A stretch of 64,000 nucleotides of DNA from an uncultured Chloroflexota bacterium (lineage in GTDB: Bacteria; Chloroflexota; Limnocylindria; Limnocylindrales; CSP1-4): NCBI GenBank assembly GCA_903822495.1, contig CAIJPD010000018.1, positions 186,001 to 250,000 of the forward strand. The letters are read 5' to 3'. Both the position numbers and the translations under genes were made by a program. Under the pieces are notes generated by a model. That model was not told where the DNA came from and ran no database searches. It saw only the letters and a list, made by a program, of their open reading frames with translations. Shown in pieces: positions 1 through 9,354 of this stretch. Each line of letters starts with the position of its first letter. Positions within the stretch are counted from its first letter, which is position 1.

Positions 1-2
1 TC

Positions 3-1082
3 CTGCTCCACCGCGCGCCGCTGACCGCCGAGGAGGGCGTGCGGCGAGCCACGGCCCTGCAGGCGCAGGAGCCCGCGTCTCCCTACCTCGCACTCTGGAA
101 CCGGCTGGAGGCCTTCGAGCCCGCCGACCTCCAGGCCGCGTTCGAGCGCCGCGCCGTGGTCAAGGCCACGCTGATGCGGATCACGCTCCACGCCGTGCAC
201 GCCGACGACTACCCGCCGTTCCACGCCGCCATGCTGCCCAGCCTCCGCGCGGCGCGCCTCAACGACCGGCGCTTCAAGGTGGGCGGCCGAACGATCGACG
301 ACGCCGACGCGGTCCTCCCTGGCGTATTGGACTTCGCGGTCCAGCCCCGGACCCGGCCCCAGATGGAGGCCCACCTGGAGACCCGCGGCGAGACCGCCGG
401 CCAGCAGCTCTGGTGGGCGTACCGGACGTTCGCACCGCTCCACCACGCGCCGACCAGCGGTCCCTGGTCGTTTGGCGCCCGGTCGGCCTACGTCGCGGCG
501 CCGCGGACGCTGCCCCAGGCGGAGCGCGAGGCCTCGGCGGCGCAGCTGGCCCGGCGGTTCCTCGCGGGATTCGGCCCGGCGACCCCGCTGGACCTGGTCC
601 AGTTCACGATGCTGACCCGCCCGGTGGCGCGCGCCGCCTTCGCGGCCCTGGGCACGGACCTGGTGGAGCACGAGGGGCCCCACGGCGAGACGGTCTTCGA
701 CCTGGCCGGCGCAACGATTCCGGACGAGGACGCGCCGGCACCGCCCCGCCTGCTCCCGATGTGGGACCTCACGCTCCTGGCCCACGCGGATCGGAGCCGG
801 ATCATCCCGCCGGAGCATCGCGCCCATCTCATCCGCCGGAACGGCGACGTGCTGCCCGCGCTCCTCGTGGACGGCCGGGTGGCCGGAGTCTGGCGACCAG
901 TCGACGGCGGCATCGAAGCCACGGCCTTCGAACCCCTCGCGGATGACGACTGGGCGGGGCTGGAGGCCGAGGCGCGCGGGCTGGTGGCGTTCCTGGCGGG
1001 GCGTGACCCGCAGGTCTATCGCCGCTACGGCCACTGGTGGGGGACGTTGCCCGCCGCGGAGGTCCGCGTCCTGGACGGTTGA
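3..1082 (+). CDS. AlkZ-like winged-helix DNA glycosylase, 5'-partial
   Basis: The reading frame is open to the left edge, so the true start lies outside the window; a GTG at 39 is only an internal candidate. The product matches the winged-helix family of AlkZ/YcaQ DNA glycosylases (PF06224-type). An early LQAQEP motif carries the Q-x-Q pair used by AlkZ-type enzymes that unhook interstrand crosslinks. The C-terminal half has the family's beta-barrel signature (LLPMWDLTLLAHADRS, then VDGRVAGVW). It probably acts in cytoplasmic base-excision repair of bulky alkyl lesions. It converges on the E1-like gene 26 nt downstream. A second, YcaQ-type member lies at 30067-31377. Family assignment is strong; the substrate is inferred. 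Confidence 0.8.
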   Translation: MLHRAPLTAEEGVRRATALQAQEPASPYLALWNRLEAFEPADLQAAFERRAVVKATLMRITLHAVHADDYPPFHAAMLPSLRAARLNDRRFKVGGRTIDDADAVLPGVLDFAVQPRTRPQMEAHLETRGETAGQQLWWAYRTFAPLHHAPTSGPWSFGARSAYVAAPRTLPQAEREASAAQLARRFLAGFGPATPLDLVQFTMLTRPVARAAFAALGTDLVEHEGPHGETVFDLAGATIPDEDAPAPPRLLPMWDLTLLAHADRSRIIPPEHRAHLIRRNGDVLPALLVDGRVAGVWRPVDGGIEATAFEPLADDDWAGLEAEARGLVAFLAGRDPQVYRRYGHWWGTLPAAEVRVLDG

Positions 1083-1108
1083 CGCGCCGGCGCCGCGAGC
1101 TCGCCGTC

Positions 1109-3571
1109 CTAGGCTCGCTCCGCCGCCAGGTCGATCGCCAGGAGCGCCGCGTCGAAGATATGGTCGGCGTCGATCCCCGCGGACGCGTACAGGTCCGCCA
1201 GCCGGCCAGATTGGCCAAACGTGTCCACGCCCAGCGGGACGACCGGAGCGCCGTTGACGCCGCCCAGGAACGAGAGTGCGTGGGATGCCGCGTCGTGGAC
1301 CGTCACGATCGGCGTCCGCCGCGAGCCGGCCGGGAAGAGCGTGTCCAGATGCGCCGGCCCACCACCCCGCGGACCGCGGGCGCCGCGCAGCCCCCGGTCA
1401 TGGAGCTCCGCGGATAGTCGATCCGGCGACGAGACCACGACCAGGTCCGCGGCCACCTCCTCGCGCTGCAGCTCACGCACTGCGGCCACGGCCTCGGGCA
1501 GCACGGCGCCGGTGCCGACCACCGTGACGCGGGGAGCATCGGCCGGGAGCGGCCGGCCATCGGGGAGACGCGCCTCGGAGGCCTCCAGGAGCCGATACCC
1601 GCCAGCGATCACCTGCCGCCGCCACTCGGCCACGCCGAGGCGATCGAGGACGGGGGCGGCCAACGCCTGGTCGATGGTCCGTGTCGTCAGCCGCAGGTAC
1701 GTCGCGAAGCCGCCGGTGGGCTCCAGCACGCCCCGGATCCCCTCCGCCAGCAGCCAGCCCACCTCCTGGGCGAACGCCGGCTCGTACGCGTGGAGGCCCG
1801 GCAGCTCGATCCCCAGCGAGGGCGTCACCGACGACTGGTGCGCCCCGCCTTCGGGCGCCAGCGAGACACCCGACGGAGTGCCGACCACGACGAACCGCGC
1901 GCCGACGTACAGCGCGTAGATGAAGGCGTCGAGGCCGCGCGCCACGAACGGGTCGTAGACGGTCCCGATGGGGACCAGTGGCTCGTCGAACAGCTCGGCC
2001 GTCAGGCCCAGCTGGCTGAGCAACAGGAAGAGGTTCATCTCGCTGATGCCCAGCTCGATGTGCTGGCCCACCGGCTTGGGCTCCCACGTCAGCGCCCGCG
2101 GCGTGGGATCGACGAACGCCGCGGCGTCCCGGGCGAAGACGCCGGCCCGGTTCACCCAGCCGCCCAGGCCGGTGGAGACCGTGACGTCCGGCGAGACGGT
2201 GACGATCCGCGGGCCCAGCACCGGCACGCGCGCCAGCGCCGCCAGGGTGTCGCCGAAGGCCTGCTGGGTGCTGGTCCGGGCCGGGATGCGGACGTCGACG
2301 TCGGCGATCGAGGCGGCCGGGTCTGCCAACGGGCCCGCCCCCGACTCCGGGACCCCGGCCGCACCGAACAGGCTCCGGCGCCGGCCGGCCGTTCGACGGA
2401 GGTCCAGCAGCCTGCCTCGCTCCAGGCAGACCCCGGCCTCCTGGCTGCCGCCCGGAAATGCGGCCCACGGGTCCGCGGCATCCGCGCCCAGCGACGGCGC
2501 CAGCGCCTCCACCTGCGCGGCCGACAGCAGCGCCGAGTGGTTCATGGAATCGCCCGCAAAGGGGAGCCGCCAGCCCTTGACGGTGTAGGCGAAGACGATC
2601 GCGGGCCGCGAGCGATCGGCATCCGCCTCCGCCAGGGCGCGGACCAGCTCCACGGGATCGTGCCCGCCCAGATCGGCCAGGAGCCCGGGCACGTCCTCGT
2701 CCGTGACACCCCGCAGGGCCAGGGCCACGCCGTCGCGATCCCCATCGGGCGCCCCCTCGATGGCGCGCGCCCGCGCCTCCGCCCCGGAGCGTCGGATCAG
2801 GACCTGGTACTCCTCGTTGGCCATCTCGTCGATCCGGCGGCGGAGCGCCCCTCCGCCCGGGCCCGCCATCCGCGCGCCGAGCCGCCGGCCGTACTTGACG
2901 TCGATGACCTGCCATCCCGCGGCCGCGAACATCGCCTTCTGCTGCTGCGCGCGAATCCCGGGGATGACCCGGTCGAGGCTCTGTCGATTCAGGTCGATGA
3001 TCAGGGTGACGTTGCCCATTCCCGCCACGGCGGGCTCCGTGGCCGCCTCCCAGACGCTCCCCTCGTCCAGCTCGGCGTCGCCGGCCACGGCCACGAACCG
3101 GCGGTCCGGCCAGTCGCTGCGCCCGCCGGCGTGGGTCCGCAGGTAGCGGTCCGCCAGCGAGGCGAAGAGCGGTGCGACGCACCCGAGACCGACCGAACCG
3201 GTCGAGAAATCGACGCGGTCCGGGTCCTTGGTCCGCGACGGATACGACTGCAGCCCGCCAAACGACCGGAGCCTGGTCAGGTACGACGCGTCCAGCCCGC
3301 CCAGCAGGTACGTCAGCGCGTGGTAGACGGGGCTGGCGTGGGGCTTGACGGAGACCAGGTCGTGGGGTCCAAGCCAGTGGAGGTAGAGCGTGGTGAGGAT
3401 GGACGCAACCGACGCGGAGGACGCCTGGTGGCCGCCGACCTTGAGCCCGTCATCGTTCGGGCGCACCAGGTTGGCCTCGTGGATCATCCGGACCGCCAGC
3501 CAGAGCGCCCGCTGCGTGACGGCGTCGATCAGCTGCGTGTCATCGAGGCCGGCGCGTGCGACAGGGGCCAT
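1109..3571 (-). CDS. AceE/transketolase-type thiamine-diphosphate E1 protein
   Basis: An 820-residue thiamine-diphosphate enzyme resembling homodimeric pyruvate dehydrogenase E1 (AceE) and, more distantly, transketolase. The cofactor motif is visible as GDAELDEG near residue 164 followed by LNRQSLD near 195, the spacing seen in AceE (GDGEMDE...NLQRLD). The central part has the pyrimidine-binding region (GISEMNLFLLLSQLGL) and the C-terminus the transketolase-C pattern VPLGVDTFGQS. The start has an AAGGA ribosome site 8 nt upstream. It is the last gene of a minus-strand run with pncB and nadE. No E2 or E3 gene is in the window, so a pyruvate dehydrogenase role is inference; a free-standing 2-oxoacid decarboxylase or transketolase-like activity is possible. 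Confidence 0.75.
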   Translation of the reverse strand: MAPVARAGLDDTQLIDAVTQRALWLAVRMIHEANLVRPNDDGLKVGGHQASSASVASILTTLYLHWLGPHDLVSVKPHASPVYHALTYLLGGLDASYLTRLRSFGGLQSYPSRTKDPDRVDFSTGSVGLGCVAPLFASLADRYLRTHAGGRSDWPDRRFVAVAGDAELDEGSVWEAATEPAVAGMGNVTLIIDLNRQSLDRVIPGIRAQQQKAMFAAAGWQVIDVKYGRRLGARMAGPGGGALRRRIDEMANEEYQVLIRRSGAEARARAIEGAPDGDRDGVALALRGVTDEDVPGLLADLGGHDPVELVRALAEADADRSRPAIVFAYTVKGWRLPFAGDSMNHSALLSAAQVEALAPSLGADAADPWAAFPGGSQEAGVCLERGRLLDLRRTAGRRRSLFGAAGVPESGAGPLADPAASIADVDVRIPARTSTQQAFGDTLAALARVPVLGPRIVTVSPDVTVSTGLGGWVNRAGVFARDAAAFVDPTPRALTWEPKPVGQHIELGISEMNLFLLLSQLGLTAELFDEPLVPIGTVYDPFVARGLDAFIYALYVGARFVVVGTPSGVSLAPEGGAHQSSVTPSLGIELPGLHAYEPAFAQEVGWLLAEGIRGVLEPTGGFATYLRLTTRTIDQALAAPVLDRLGVAEWRRQVIAGGYRLLEASEARLPDGRPLPADAPRVTVVGTGAVLPEAVAAVRELQREEVAADLVVVSSPDRLSAELHDRGLRGARGPRGGGPAHLDTLFPAGSRRTPIVTVHDAASHALSFLGGVNGAPVVPLGVDTFGQSGRLADLYASAGIDADHIFDAALLAIDLAAERA

Positions 3572-3619
3572 CTGGTGTTCCTTGCTCCGTGGCCAGGGCC
3601 TCTGGCCCGGCTCCCTAGT

Positions 3620-4306
3620 CTAGGGCCGGACGTACTCGATGAACCGGCCCCGCCGGGCCACGCGCGCCAGCGCGCCGGTGTGCTCCAGGCAGTACGCCGC
3701 CCGACCGGCGAGCCGCCGCGTGCGTCCGGTGGCCGCCACCAGGTCCGCCGTCGTGAAGGGGTCGGTCAGCCCCGCCGGGAGCAGCGCGGCCAGGTCGGCG
3801 GGCGTATCGATCCGGCGCGTCTCCACCACCTCCACCAGCCGCCGGTCCAACCGGGTCCAGTCGCGCGGATAGCGGCGGCGAACGCCCTCGGCGACGGGGC
3901 CCCGGATCTCCTCCTCGCTCGTGAGCGCCAGCTCGATCCGGAAGTTGGGGTGGGCCAGCAGCGCGGGGATGTGCACCAGCTCCTCGAACAGGTCGAAGGC
4001 GGTGCCCCGCTTCGGCGACCGGCCACGACGCACGACGGCGCCGTCCGCGTCCACCCGGATCAGCCACTTCTCCACCGCGATGGGGTGGACGAGCACCACC
4101 CGGTGCGTCTCGACCAGCCGTTCGAGCTTGCGGCCCGCGGAGCCAAAGCTCCCGGTCTGGATCTCGACCAGCTCGTCGTCGCCCGCGACGTCCACCACGA
4201 AGCCGTCCACGGCCGCCTCGACCCGCGCGCCGACGGTCAGGACGGCGTAGCGCGCCTTCAGGGCGGCGTGCAGCGAGCCCTCGCGATAGGTCGTGAAGTC
4301 AGACAC
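3620..4306 (-). CDS. unknown protein with possible PD-(D/E)XK-like nuclease N-terminus
   Basis: A 228-residue soluble protein I cannot name. Residues about 30-65 read as two beta strands with D39, then VEIQ (E48, Q50) and K60. This resembles the D...ExQ/ExK core of PD-(D/E)XK or VRR-NUC nucleases, but the catalytic set is not certain. The middle contains a conserved-looking FDLFEELVHIP segment. The C-terminal 70 residues look like a winged helix (TTADLVAATGRTRRLAGRAAYCLEHTG would be its helices, split here only for description). It sits 36 nt after nadE and 48 nt before the E1 gene on the same strand, so it is probably co-transcribed. Function is unknown; nuclease-like is inference. Confidence 0.6.
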   Translation of the reverse strand: MSDFTTYREGSLHAALKARYAVLTVGARVEAAVDGFVVDVAGDDELVEIQTGSFGSAGRKLERLVETHRVVLVHPIAVEKWLIRVDADGAVVRRGRSPKRGTAFDLFEELVHIPALLAHPNFRIELALTSEEEIRGPVAEGVRRRYPRDWTRLDRRLVEVVETRRIDTPADLAALLPAGLTDPFTTADLVAATGRTRRLAGRAAYCLEHTGALARVARRGRFIEYVRP

Positions 4307-4342
4307 GCCGATGACCGCTGCCGCGGGTCCGGGGCCGGGCCG

Positions 4343-6316
4343 TCAGGCCGGCGCGTGATGGCCGGCCGCGTCCAGCTCGTCGATCGCCGCCAGCCACGCC
4401 GCGGCGCTGGCATCGGACGGCATGCGCCAGTCGCCGCGCGGCGAGAGGGCGACCGTGCCCACCTTGGGCCCGTCGGGCATGGCGCTGCGCTTGAACTGGT
4501 TGCGGGTGAAGCGGATGACGAAGTCGCGCATCCAGCGGCGGAGCGTGGCGTCATCGTGCTCCGCCGCGAAGGCCAGGCCGCCCAGGTACGCGACCCGAGC
4601 GGGCGATTCGCCCAGGCGGACCAGGTGAAACAGGAAGAAGTCCACCAACTCGTACGGCCCCACGCTGGCCTCGCTGTGCTGACCGGGTGCCGCCCCATCC
4701 GCGGAGGGCGGCAGCAGCTCGGGGCTGATGGGCGTCGCGACGATGTCCGCCAGGACCGCCTGCAGCGCCGGATCGCCGGAGGCAACCGCCAGGTGCTCCA
4801 CGACCGCCCGGACCAGCGTCTTGGGGATCCCCGCGTTGACGTGGTACTGCGAGAGATGGTCGCCGCCGTACGTCATCCAGCCCACGGCCGCCTCGGACAG
4901 GTCGCCGGTCCCCACCACGAAGCCGCCGAGGCTGTTGGCCAGGTCAAACAGGACCTGCGTGCGCTCTCGTGCCTGGGCGTTCTCGAAGGCCACGTCATGC
5001 GCACCGCCGTGCCCGATGTCGGCCAGGTGCGCGTCGACCGCCGCGCTGATCGGGATCTCCCGGAGCCCCACGCCCAGGGCCGCGGCCAGCGACCGGGCGT
5101 TGCCCAGCGTCCGCTGGCTGGTGCCCGGTCCGGGCATCGTGACGGCGACGATGGCGTCACTGGCGCGGCCGGCGCGCCGGCACGAATCCACCGCGAGCAG
5201 GAGCGCCAGCGTGGAATCCAGCCCGCCGGACAGGCCGATGAGGAGCCGTGTCCCCTCCCCCACCGCCCGGAGCCGGCGGGCCAGGCCCGTGGCGGCAATC
5301 TGTGCGATCTCCGCACAGGCCGCCTCGCGCGCGGGACCGGCCGGGGCGATGAACGGCGTCGCCGTGAGCGGGTGGCGCAGGTCCGTGGTGGCGGGCGCGG
5401 CGGCGCGCGGAAGCGGCAGCTGGACGCGGCGATGCGCGCGGGCCGGCGAGACGGCGAAGGTCCCGGACGCGGCGCGCTCGTGGTCGAGCCGGTGGAGGTC
5501 GATGTCGGCGGTCAGCAGCGTCGGCTCGAAGCGGAACCGCTCGGCCTCGGCCAGCAGGGTGCCGTGCTCGGCGATGAGCGAATGGCCGCCGTACACCAGG
5601 TCGGTGGACGATTCACCCGGACCCGCCGCGGCGTACAGGTAGGCGGCCAGCAGGCGGCCGGAGGCGGCCGACACCAGGGCGCGGCGATAATCCGCCTTGC
5701 CGACCAGCTCGTCGGACGCGGATGGGTTGGCGATGATCGTCGCGCCGGCTAGCGCGAGCGCGCCGGAGGGCGGCTCGGGAGCCCAGAGGTCCTCGCAGAT
5801 CTCCACCCCCAGGACCGCGCCGGGGATGCCGGGCGCCTCGAAGAGGAGATCGGTCCCAAAGGGCGCGTCGCGCCCGCCAAACCGGATGGTGGTGGGTGCC
5901 GCGCCGCGCCCGGTGGCAAACCAGCGGGCCTCGTAGAACTCGGCGCGCGTGGCCAGGTAGACCTTTGGCACGAAGCCCAGCACCGCGCCCGCGGCGCACA
6001 CCGCCGCCACGTTGTAGCGCCGGCCATCCACCTCCAGCGGGAGGCCCACCACGGCGGCCACGCCCGTCCGCCCGGTGGCGGCCGCCACCTCACCCAGGGC
6101 GGCCAGCGCCGCGTCCCGGATGGGATCCGTCGCGAACAGGTCCGCGCACGAGTAGCCGGTCAGTCCCAGCTCGGGGAAGACCGCGAGGGCCGCCCCTTCC
6201 GCCGCCGCGGCCTCCAGGAGCTCGATGGTTGCCCGGGCGTTCGCGGCGGGATCGGCCAGCACCAGCAGCGGGGTGGCGACCGCGACCCGGAGGAAGCCCA
6301 GGTCCGCCCGGGACAT
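4343..6316 (-). CDS. nadE: glutamine-dependent NAD+ synthetase
   Basis: A 657-residue two-domain enzyme converting nicotinate adenine dinucleotide to NAD+ with glutamine as nitrogen donor. The N-terminal nitrilase-type glutaminase has the Glu-Lys-Cys triad at E49 (FPELGLTGYS), K118 (VPKVYL) and C174 (VEICEDLW). The C-terminal synthetase domain has the ATP pyrophosphatase loop SGGLDS at 363-368 and the later TGDLSEAAVGWMTYGGD stretch. Length fits the long, mycobacterial-type NadE. The ATG at 6316 is chosen because it overlaps the pncB stop (TGATG), suggesting translational coupling, although the frame extends upstream. Together with pncB it forms the nicotinate salvage route. Confidence 0.93.
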   Translation of the reverse strand: MSRADLGFLRVAVATPLLVLADPAANARATIELLEAAAAEGAALAVFPELGLTGYSCADLFATDPIRDAALAALGEVAAATGRTGVAAVVGLPLEVDGRRYNVAAVCAAGAVLGFVPKVYLATRAEFYEARWFATGRGAAPTTIRFGGRDAPFGTDLLFEAPGIPGAVLGVEICEDLWAPEPPSGALALAGATIIANPSASDELVGKADYRRALVSAASGRLLAAYLYAAAGPGESSTDLVYGGHSLIAEHGTLLAEAERFRFEPTLLTADIDLHRLDHERAASGTFAVSPARAHRRVQLPLPRAAAPATTDLRHPLTATPFIAPAGPAREAACAEIAQIAATGLARRLRAVGEGTRLLIGLSGGLDSTLALLLAVDSCRRAGRASDAIVAVTMPGPGTSQRTLGNARSLAAALGVGLREIPISAAVDAHLADIGHGGAHDVAFENAQARERTQVLFDLANSLGGFVVGTGDLSEAAVGWMTYGGDHLSQYHVNAGIPKTLVRAVVEHLAVASGDPALQAVLADIVATPISPELLPPSADGAAPGQHSEASVGPYELVDFFLFHLVRLGESPARVAYLGGLAFAAEHDDATLRRWMRDFVIRFTRNQFKRSAMPDGPKVGTVALSPRGDWRMPSDASAAAWLAAIDELDAAGHHAPA

Positions 6317-7818
6317 CAAGGCTGCGCCTCCATCGGGGCCACGATGGCGCCTCGCTCGGCCGCCTGCTCCACGAGTGCCTCGCGCTCCCGGAAGATGCCG
6401 ATCTCCAGGCCAGCTGGGTAGCGATGGGGGTTGACGCGCCGCAGGATTGCCGGGTGGAAGCGGTTGATCTCCGCGCGGGCATGCGCCCGCGCCTCTTCGA
6501 TCGAGGGGACCGGGGCGACCAGCTCGCCATCGCGGAACACGGGACGGAGCAACTCCTCGCTGGTCCAGTCCGGGTCGACCACCTTGCGTCGATGCGAGTT
6601 GGTGGGGTCCACCACCATCATGCCCGGCGGGCCCTCGGCGAGGGTGTCGTAGATCATGTCGGCCGCCGCCAGACCGCTGTCGTCCACGAAGCGGCGGACG
6701 CCCAGAATGCCGGGAACGGTGGTCTTCGCCGCGTCCGCGCTGATCTTGACGGTCCGCCGCCACGGCCCGCCGCCGGGGCCGCGCACCGCGGCCAGCTTGT
6801 AGACGCCCCCCAGCGCCGGCTCGTCATAGGCGGTCACCAGGCGGGTGCCGACGCCCCACACGTCGATCTCCGCGCCCTCCTCGCGGAGCGACGCGATGGT
6901 GTCGGGGTCGAGATCATTGGAGGCCACGATCTGCGCCTTCGTGAAGCCGGCCTCGTCCAGCATCCGGCGCGCCTCGCGCGACAGGTAGGCGAGGTCGCCC
7001 GAGTCCAGCCGGATGCCGCCCAGGTCGTGTCCGGCCGCGCGCAGCTTCCGGCCCGTGACGATCGCGTGGCGCACGCCGGTGAGCGTGTCGTAGGTGTCCA
7101 CCAGCAGGATGCTGTTGTGCGGCTCGGCACTGGCCCACGCGTCGAATGCCTCCTGCTCGGTCGGGAACGAGAGGACCCAGGAATGCGCGTGGGTCCCCTT
7201 GACCGGGATCCCGAACAGCCGCCCGGCGAGGACGTTGGACGTGGCGGCCGCCCCGCCGATGTAGGCCGCCCGCGATGCCGTCAGCGCGCCGTCGGGTCCC
7301 TGGGCTCGACGCAGGCCGAACTCCAGCACCGGTGCCCCGCCGGCGGCAAGCACGACCCGTGCCGCGTTGGTGGCGACGAGGGTGGGGAAGTTGATCATGT
7401 TGAGGAGCGCCGTCTCCACGATCTGGGCCGCCAGCAGCGACCCCTGGACGCGGAGCAGCGGCTCGTACGGGAAGACCACGGTCCCCTCGGGGACGGCATC
7501 GATGTCCAGGCCCAGGCCGGGCTCCAGCGCGGCCAGGGTCTGGAGATAGTCGGTCGTGAAGAGCGGGGCGCTATCGACGCCGCGGAGGCCGGCCAGATAG
7601 CCCAGGTCCTCGGGCGAGAAGCGGAACTGGGTCAGGTACTCCACCACCACGGCCAGGCCCGCGGCCAGGGTGAACCCGCTGCCAAACGGGGGCCGGCGGA
7701 AGAACAGGTGGAAGACCGCCTCGTCCTTCTCGCGCCCGGTGGCGTGGTACGCCGCGCCCATCGTCAGCTGGTAGAGGTCGGTGAGCGTGGCCAGGGACGG
7801 TCGGTAGATCGACTGCAT
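6316..7818 (-). CDS. pncB: nicotinate phosphoribosyltransferase
   Basis: A 500-residue enzyme that makes nicotinate mononucleotide from nicotinate and PRPP, the first step of the Preiss-Handler pathway. Family features include the N-terminal TDLYQLTMG stretch that binds substrate, the [11 protein letters not shown] segment with the autophosphorylated histidine region, and [11 protein letters not shown] in the phosphate-binding barrel. It is the first gene of the minus-strand run, with nadE overlapping its stop by one base, so two steps of NAD salvage are made together. No clear Shine-Dalgarno precedes the ATG; a TAGTCT hexamer ends 6 nt before it, so leaderless transcription is possible but not shown. 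Confidence 0.93.
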   Translation of the reverse strand: MQSIYRPSLATLTDLYQLTMGAAYHATGREKDEAVFHLFFRRPPFGSGFTLAAGLAVVVEYLTQFRFSPEDLGYLAGLRGVDSAPLFTTDYLQTLAALEPGLGLDIDAVPEGTVVFPYEPLLRVQGSLLAAQIVETALLNMINFPTLVATNAARVVLAAGGAPVLEFGLRRAQGPDGALTASRAAYIGGAAATSNVLAGRLFGIPVKGTHAHSWVLSFPTEQEAFDAWASAEPHNSILLVDTYDTLTGVRHAIVTGRKLRAAGHDLGGIRLDSGDLAYLSREARRMLDEAGFTKAQIVASNDLDPDTIASLREEGAEIDVWGVGTRLVTAYDEPALGGVYKLAAVRGPGGGPWRRTVKISADAAKTTVPGILGVRRFVDDSGLAAADMIYDTLAEGPPGMMVVDPTNSHRRKVVDPDWTSEELLRPVFRDGELVAPVPSIEEARAHARAEINRFHPAILRRVNPHRYPAGLEIGIFREREALVEQAAERGAIVAPMEAQP

Positions 7819-7888
7819 GCGCAGAGACTAACGGTACGGGCGACCGGCGGGGCGGGGCACGCTAGGTCATGCGGATCCTCGATCCAGC

Positions 7889-7966
7889 TTCACCGTCGGG
7901 CGGCGCGCCGGCGGCTGGCCTACGAGGCCTCGGCGCGGGTTCACCTTCGGGCGGCGCGCCGGCGGC
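7889..7966. repeat. pair of 27-nt direct repeats
   Basis: Positions 7889-7915 and 7940-7966 are the same 27 bases with one mismatch, 51 nt apart start to start. They lie in the non-coding gap upstream of pncB and are very GC-rich (core GGCGGCGCGCCGGCGGC, itself near-palindromic). No open frame across them looks like a protein. They may be a local duplication or part of the repeat-bearing region that continues to the element at 8023-8208. Confidence 0.6.
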
Positions 7967-8022
7967 CCGCCTGGGGCGCCGGCGCCTTGACGCGGGCGCG
8001 CCACGGCCGGCCTCCGTCCAAG

Positions 8023-8208
8023 ATCTTGCCAAATGCTCACCCCATGGTCATTGGCCAACGACACTGCCTCACGCCGGGCGCCCCAGCACCGCCCGCCCAG
8101 CGGATTCATCCCGCGCCACGCTCGCCCCGGGATGAGTCGGCCGAGGCCATGATGCAAGAGCGCCGGGCGGCACCACCCAACGACCAGGCAGTGGTCATTT
8201 GGCAAGAT
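8023..8208. repeat. 186-bp MITE-like element with 32-nt terminal inverted repeats
   Basis: Arms at 8023-8054 and 8177-8208 are inverted copies matching at 26 of 32 positions. The outer 13 bases are identical (ATCTTGCCAAATG against its complement). The interior is about 120 nt without a credible protein frame. The shape fits a miniature inverted-repeat transposable element or a large foldback RNA/DNA structure. No clear target-site duplication flanks it, and no transposase is in the window. Identification as mobile is inference. Confidence 0.5.
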
Positions 8209-8400
8209 TGTCGCCAGCGCTCCCATGGCGTTCGGGAATGGCAACCCGCGCCTCGATGACCGGCGTCGGCCGACCGATGTCCACCCGGCCCCTCGTCTGC
8301 GCCCTCATGACGACACGCCACGCCTGCCGACCGGGGGCCGGATGGGTCTCACCGGCGGCCGATGGCACGGCCCCGCGGCGGCCCGCTACCATCCAGCGTC

Positions 8401-9285
8401 ATGACGACCGACAACGCGCACGACCCGTTCCCGATCCCCGGCGAGCCCACGCCCGTCTCGCGTTGGGTCACACGCGACGGCGTCCGGATCCATTGCCTGG
8501 ACTGGGGTGGTCCGGCCGACGGCCCGGTGGTCCTGTTGCTCCACGGCGTGGGCGGCAACGCGCTGATCTGGACGGACACGGCGCGCCGGCTCCTGGGCAT
8601 GCTGCCGGGCCACCGGGTCGTGGCCGTTGATACCCGGGACGGCGGCCGAACCGACCACCTGGCCAGCGGCTACGGGCTGGCGGAGTTCGTCGCCGACGTC
8701 CTCGCCGTGGCGACGGACGCGGCGCCGGGGCGGCCCGTCTCCCTGGCAGGCCACTCACGGGGCGGCTGGCTGGGGGCGTGCGTGGCCGCACTCCACCCGG
8801 AGCGCGTTGATCGCCTGGTGCTCCTGGACCCGGCGCGGATCACCTTCGGGACCGCTGCGGCGGGCGACGCCGCCTACACGTGGATCTTCGGCAACCTGGG
8901 GCCCTTCGCGTCGAGGGACGCGGCGGTCGCCTGGGCACAGACGGAGGAGCCCACGGCGGCGTGGTCGGCGACGCGCGTGGCGGCCTTCCTCGACAACCTC
9001 GTCGACGAGCCGGGCGGCGGCGTGGTCAGCCGGCTGCCGCGCGCGGCCATGGAGCAGCTCCGGGCCGCCCGCGCCGACGGCGAGCGCGTGCGCTACGAAG
9101 ACGTGGCCGCGCCCACCCTGCTGATCCTGGCCGCGGGGCTGGGCGAGCGGCACATGGCGGATCGGATGACCTACGCGGAGCGGATCGCCGGGACCCGGGT
9201 GGAGCGGGTCGTCGGGACCCACTTCCTGCACACCGACGCCCCCGCCGAGGTGGCCACGCTCATCGCGGAACACCTGGCGGGCTGA
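8401..9285 (+). CDS. alpha/beta hydrolase
   Basis: A 294-residue alpha/beta-hydrolase fold protein. It has the oxyanion HGVGGN segment (residues 48-53), the nucleophile elbow GHSRGG with serine near 119, and a late HFLHTDAP segment that could supply the catalytic histidine. The fold family covers esterases, haloperoxidases and C-C hydrolases; nothing here fixes the substrate. The ATG at 8401 is chosen because the extension upstream is low-complexity. It stands alone, facing the MFS exporter gene convergently. Confidence 0.85.
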   Translation: MTTDNAHDPFPIPGEPTPVSRWVTRDGVRIHCLDWGGPADGPVVLLLHGVGGNALIWTDTARRLLGMLPGHRVVAVDTRDGGRTDHLASGYGLAEFVADVLAVATDAAPGRPVSLAGHSRGGWLGACVAALHPERVDRLVLLDPARITFGTAAAGDAAYTWIFGNLGPFASRDAAVAWAQTEEPTAAWSATRVAAFLDNLVDEPGGGVVSRLPRAAMEQLRAARADGERVRYEDVAAPTLLILAAGLGERHMADRMTYAERIAGTRVERVVGTHFLHTDAPAEVATLIAEHLAG

Positions 9286-9354
9286 TCGCCCCGCGATGCG
9301 CGCCTGGCCCGGCCGTCCGCGCCAGGTAGCCCGGAGGCTGCGCCACAGCTGGGC

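Larger units (their letters stand above)
7819..8400. other. 582-nt non-coding gap between divergent pncB and hydrolase
   Basis: The gap separates pncB (minus) from the alpha/beta hydrolase (plus). I see no convincing gene: open frames here are arginine/proline-rich and have no recognisable family. It holds a 27-nt direct repeat pair (7889-7966) and an inverted-repeat element (8023-8208). Promoters for both flanking genes should lie here, but none stands out clearly. Confidence 0.6.

Noticed and set aside
1790-5752. 1320-codon open frame on the plus strand
   Set aside because: It lies opposite the E1, the 3620-4306 gene and nadE, all with clear motifs. Its text is Arg/Gly/Gln-rich with no domain; a product of high GC.
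7867-8259. Open frames in the pncB-hydrolase gap
   Set aside because: They are made of repeat DNA and contain no family-like segment; the repeats are reported instead.
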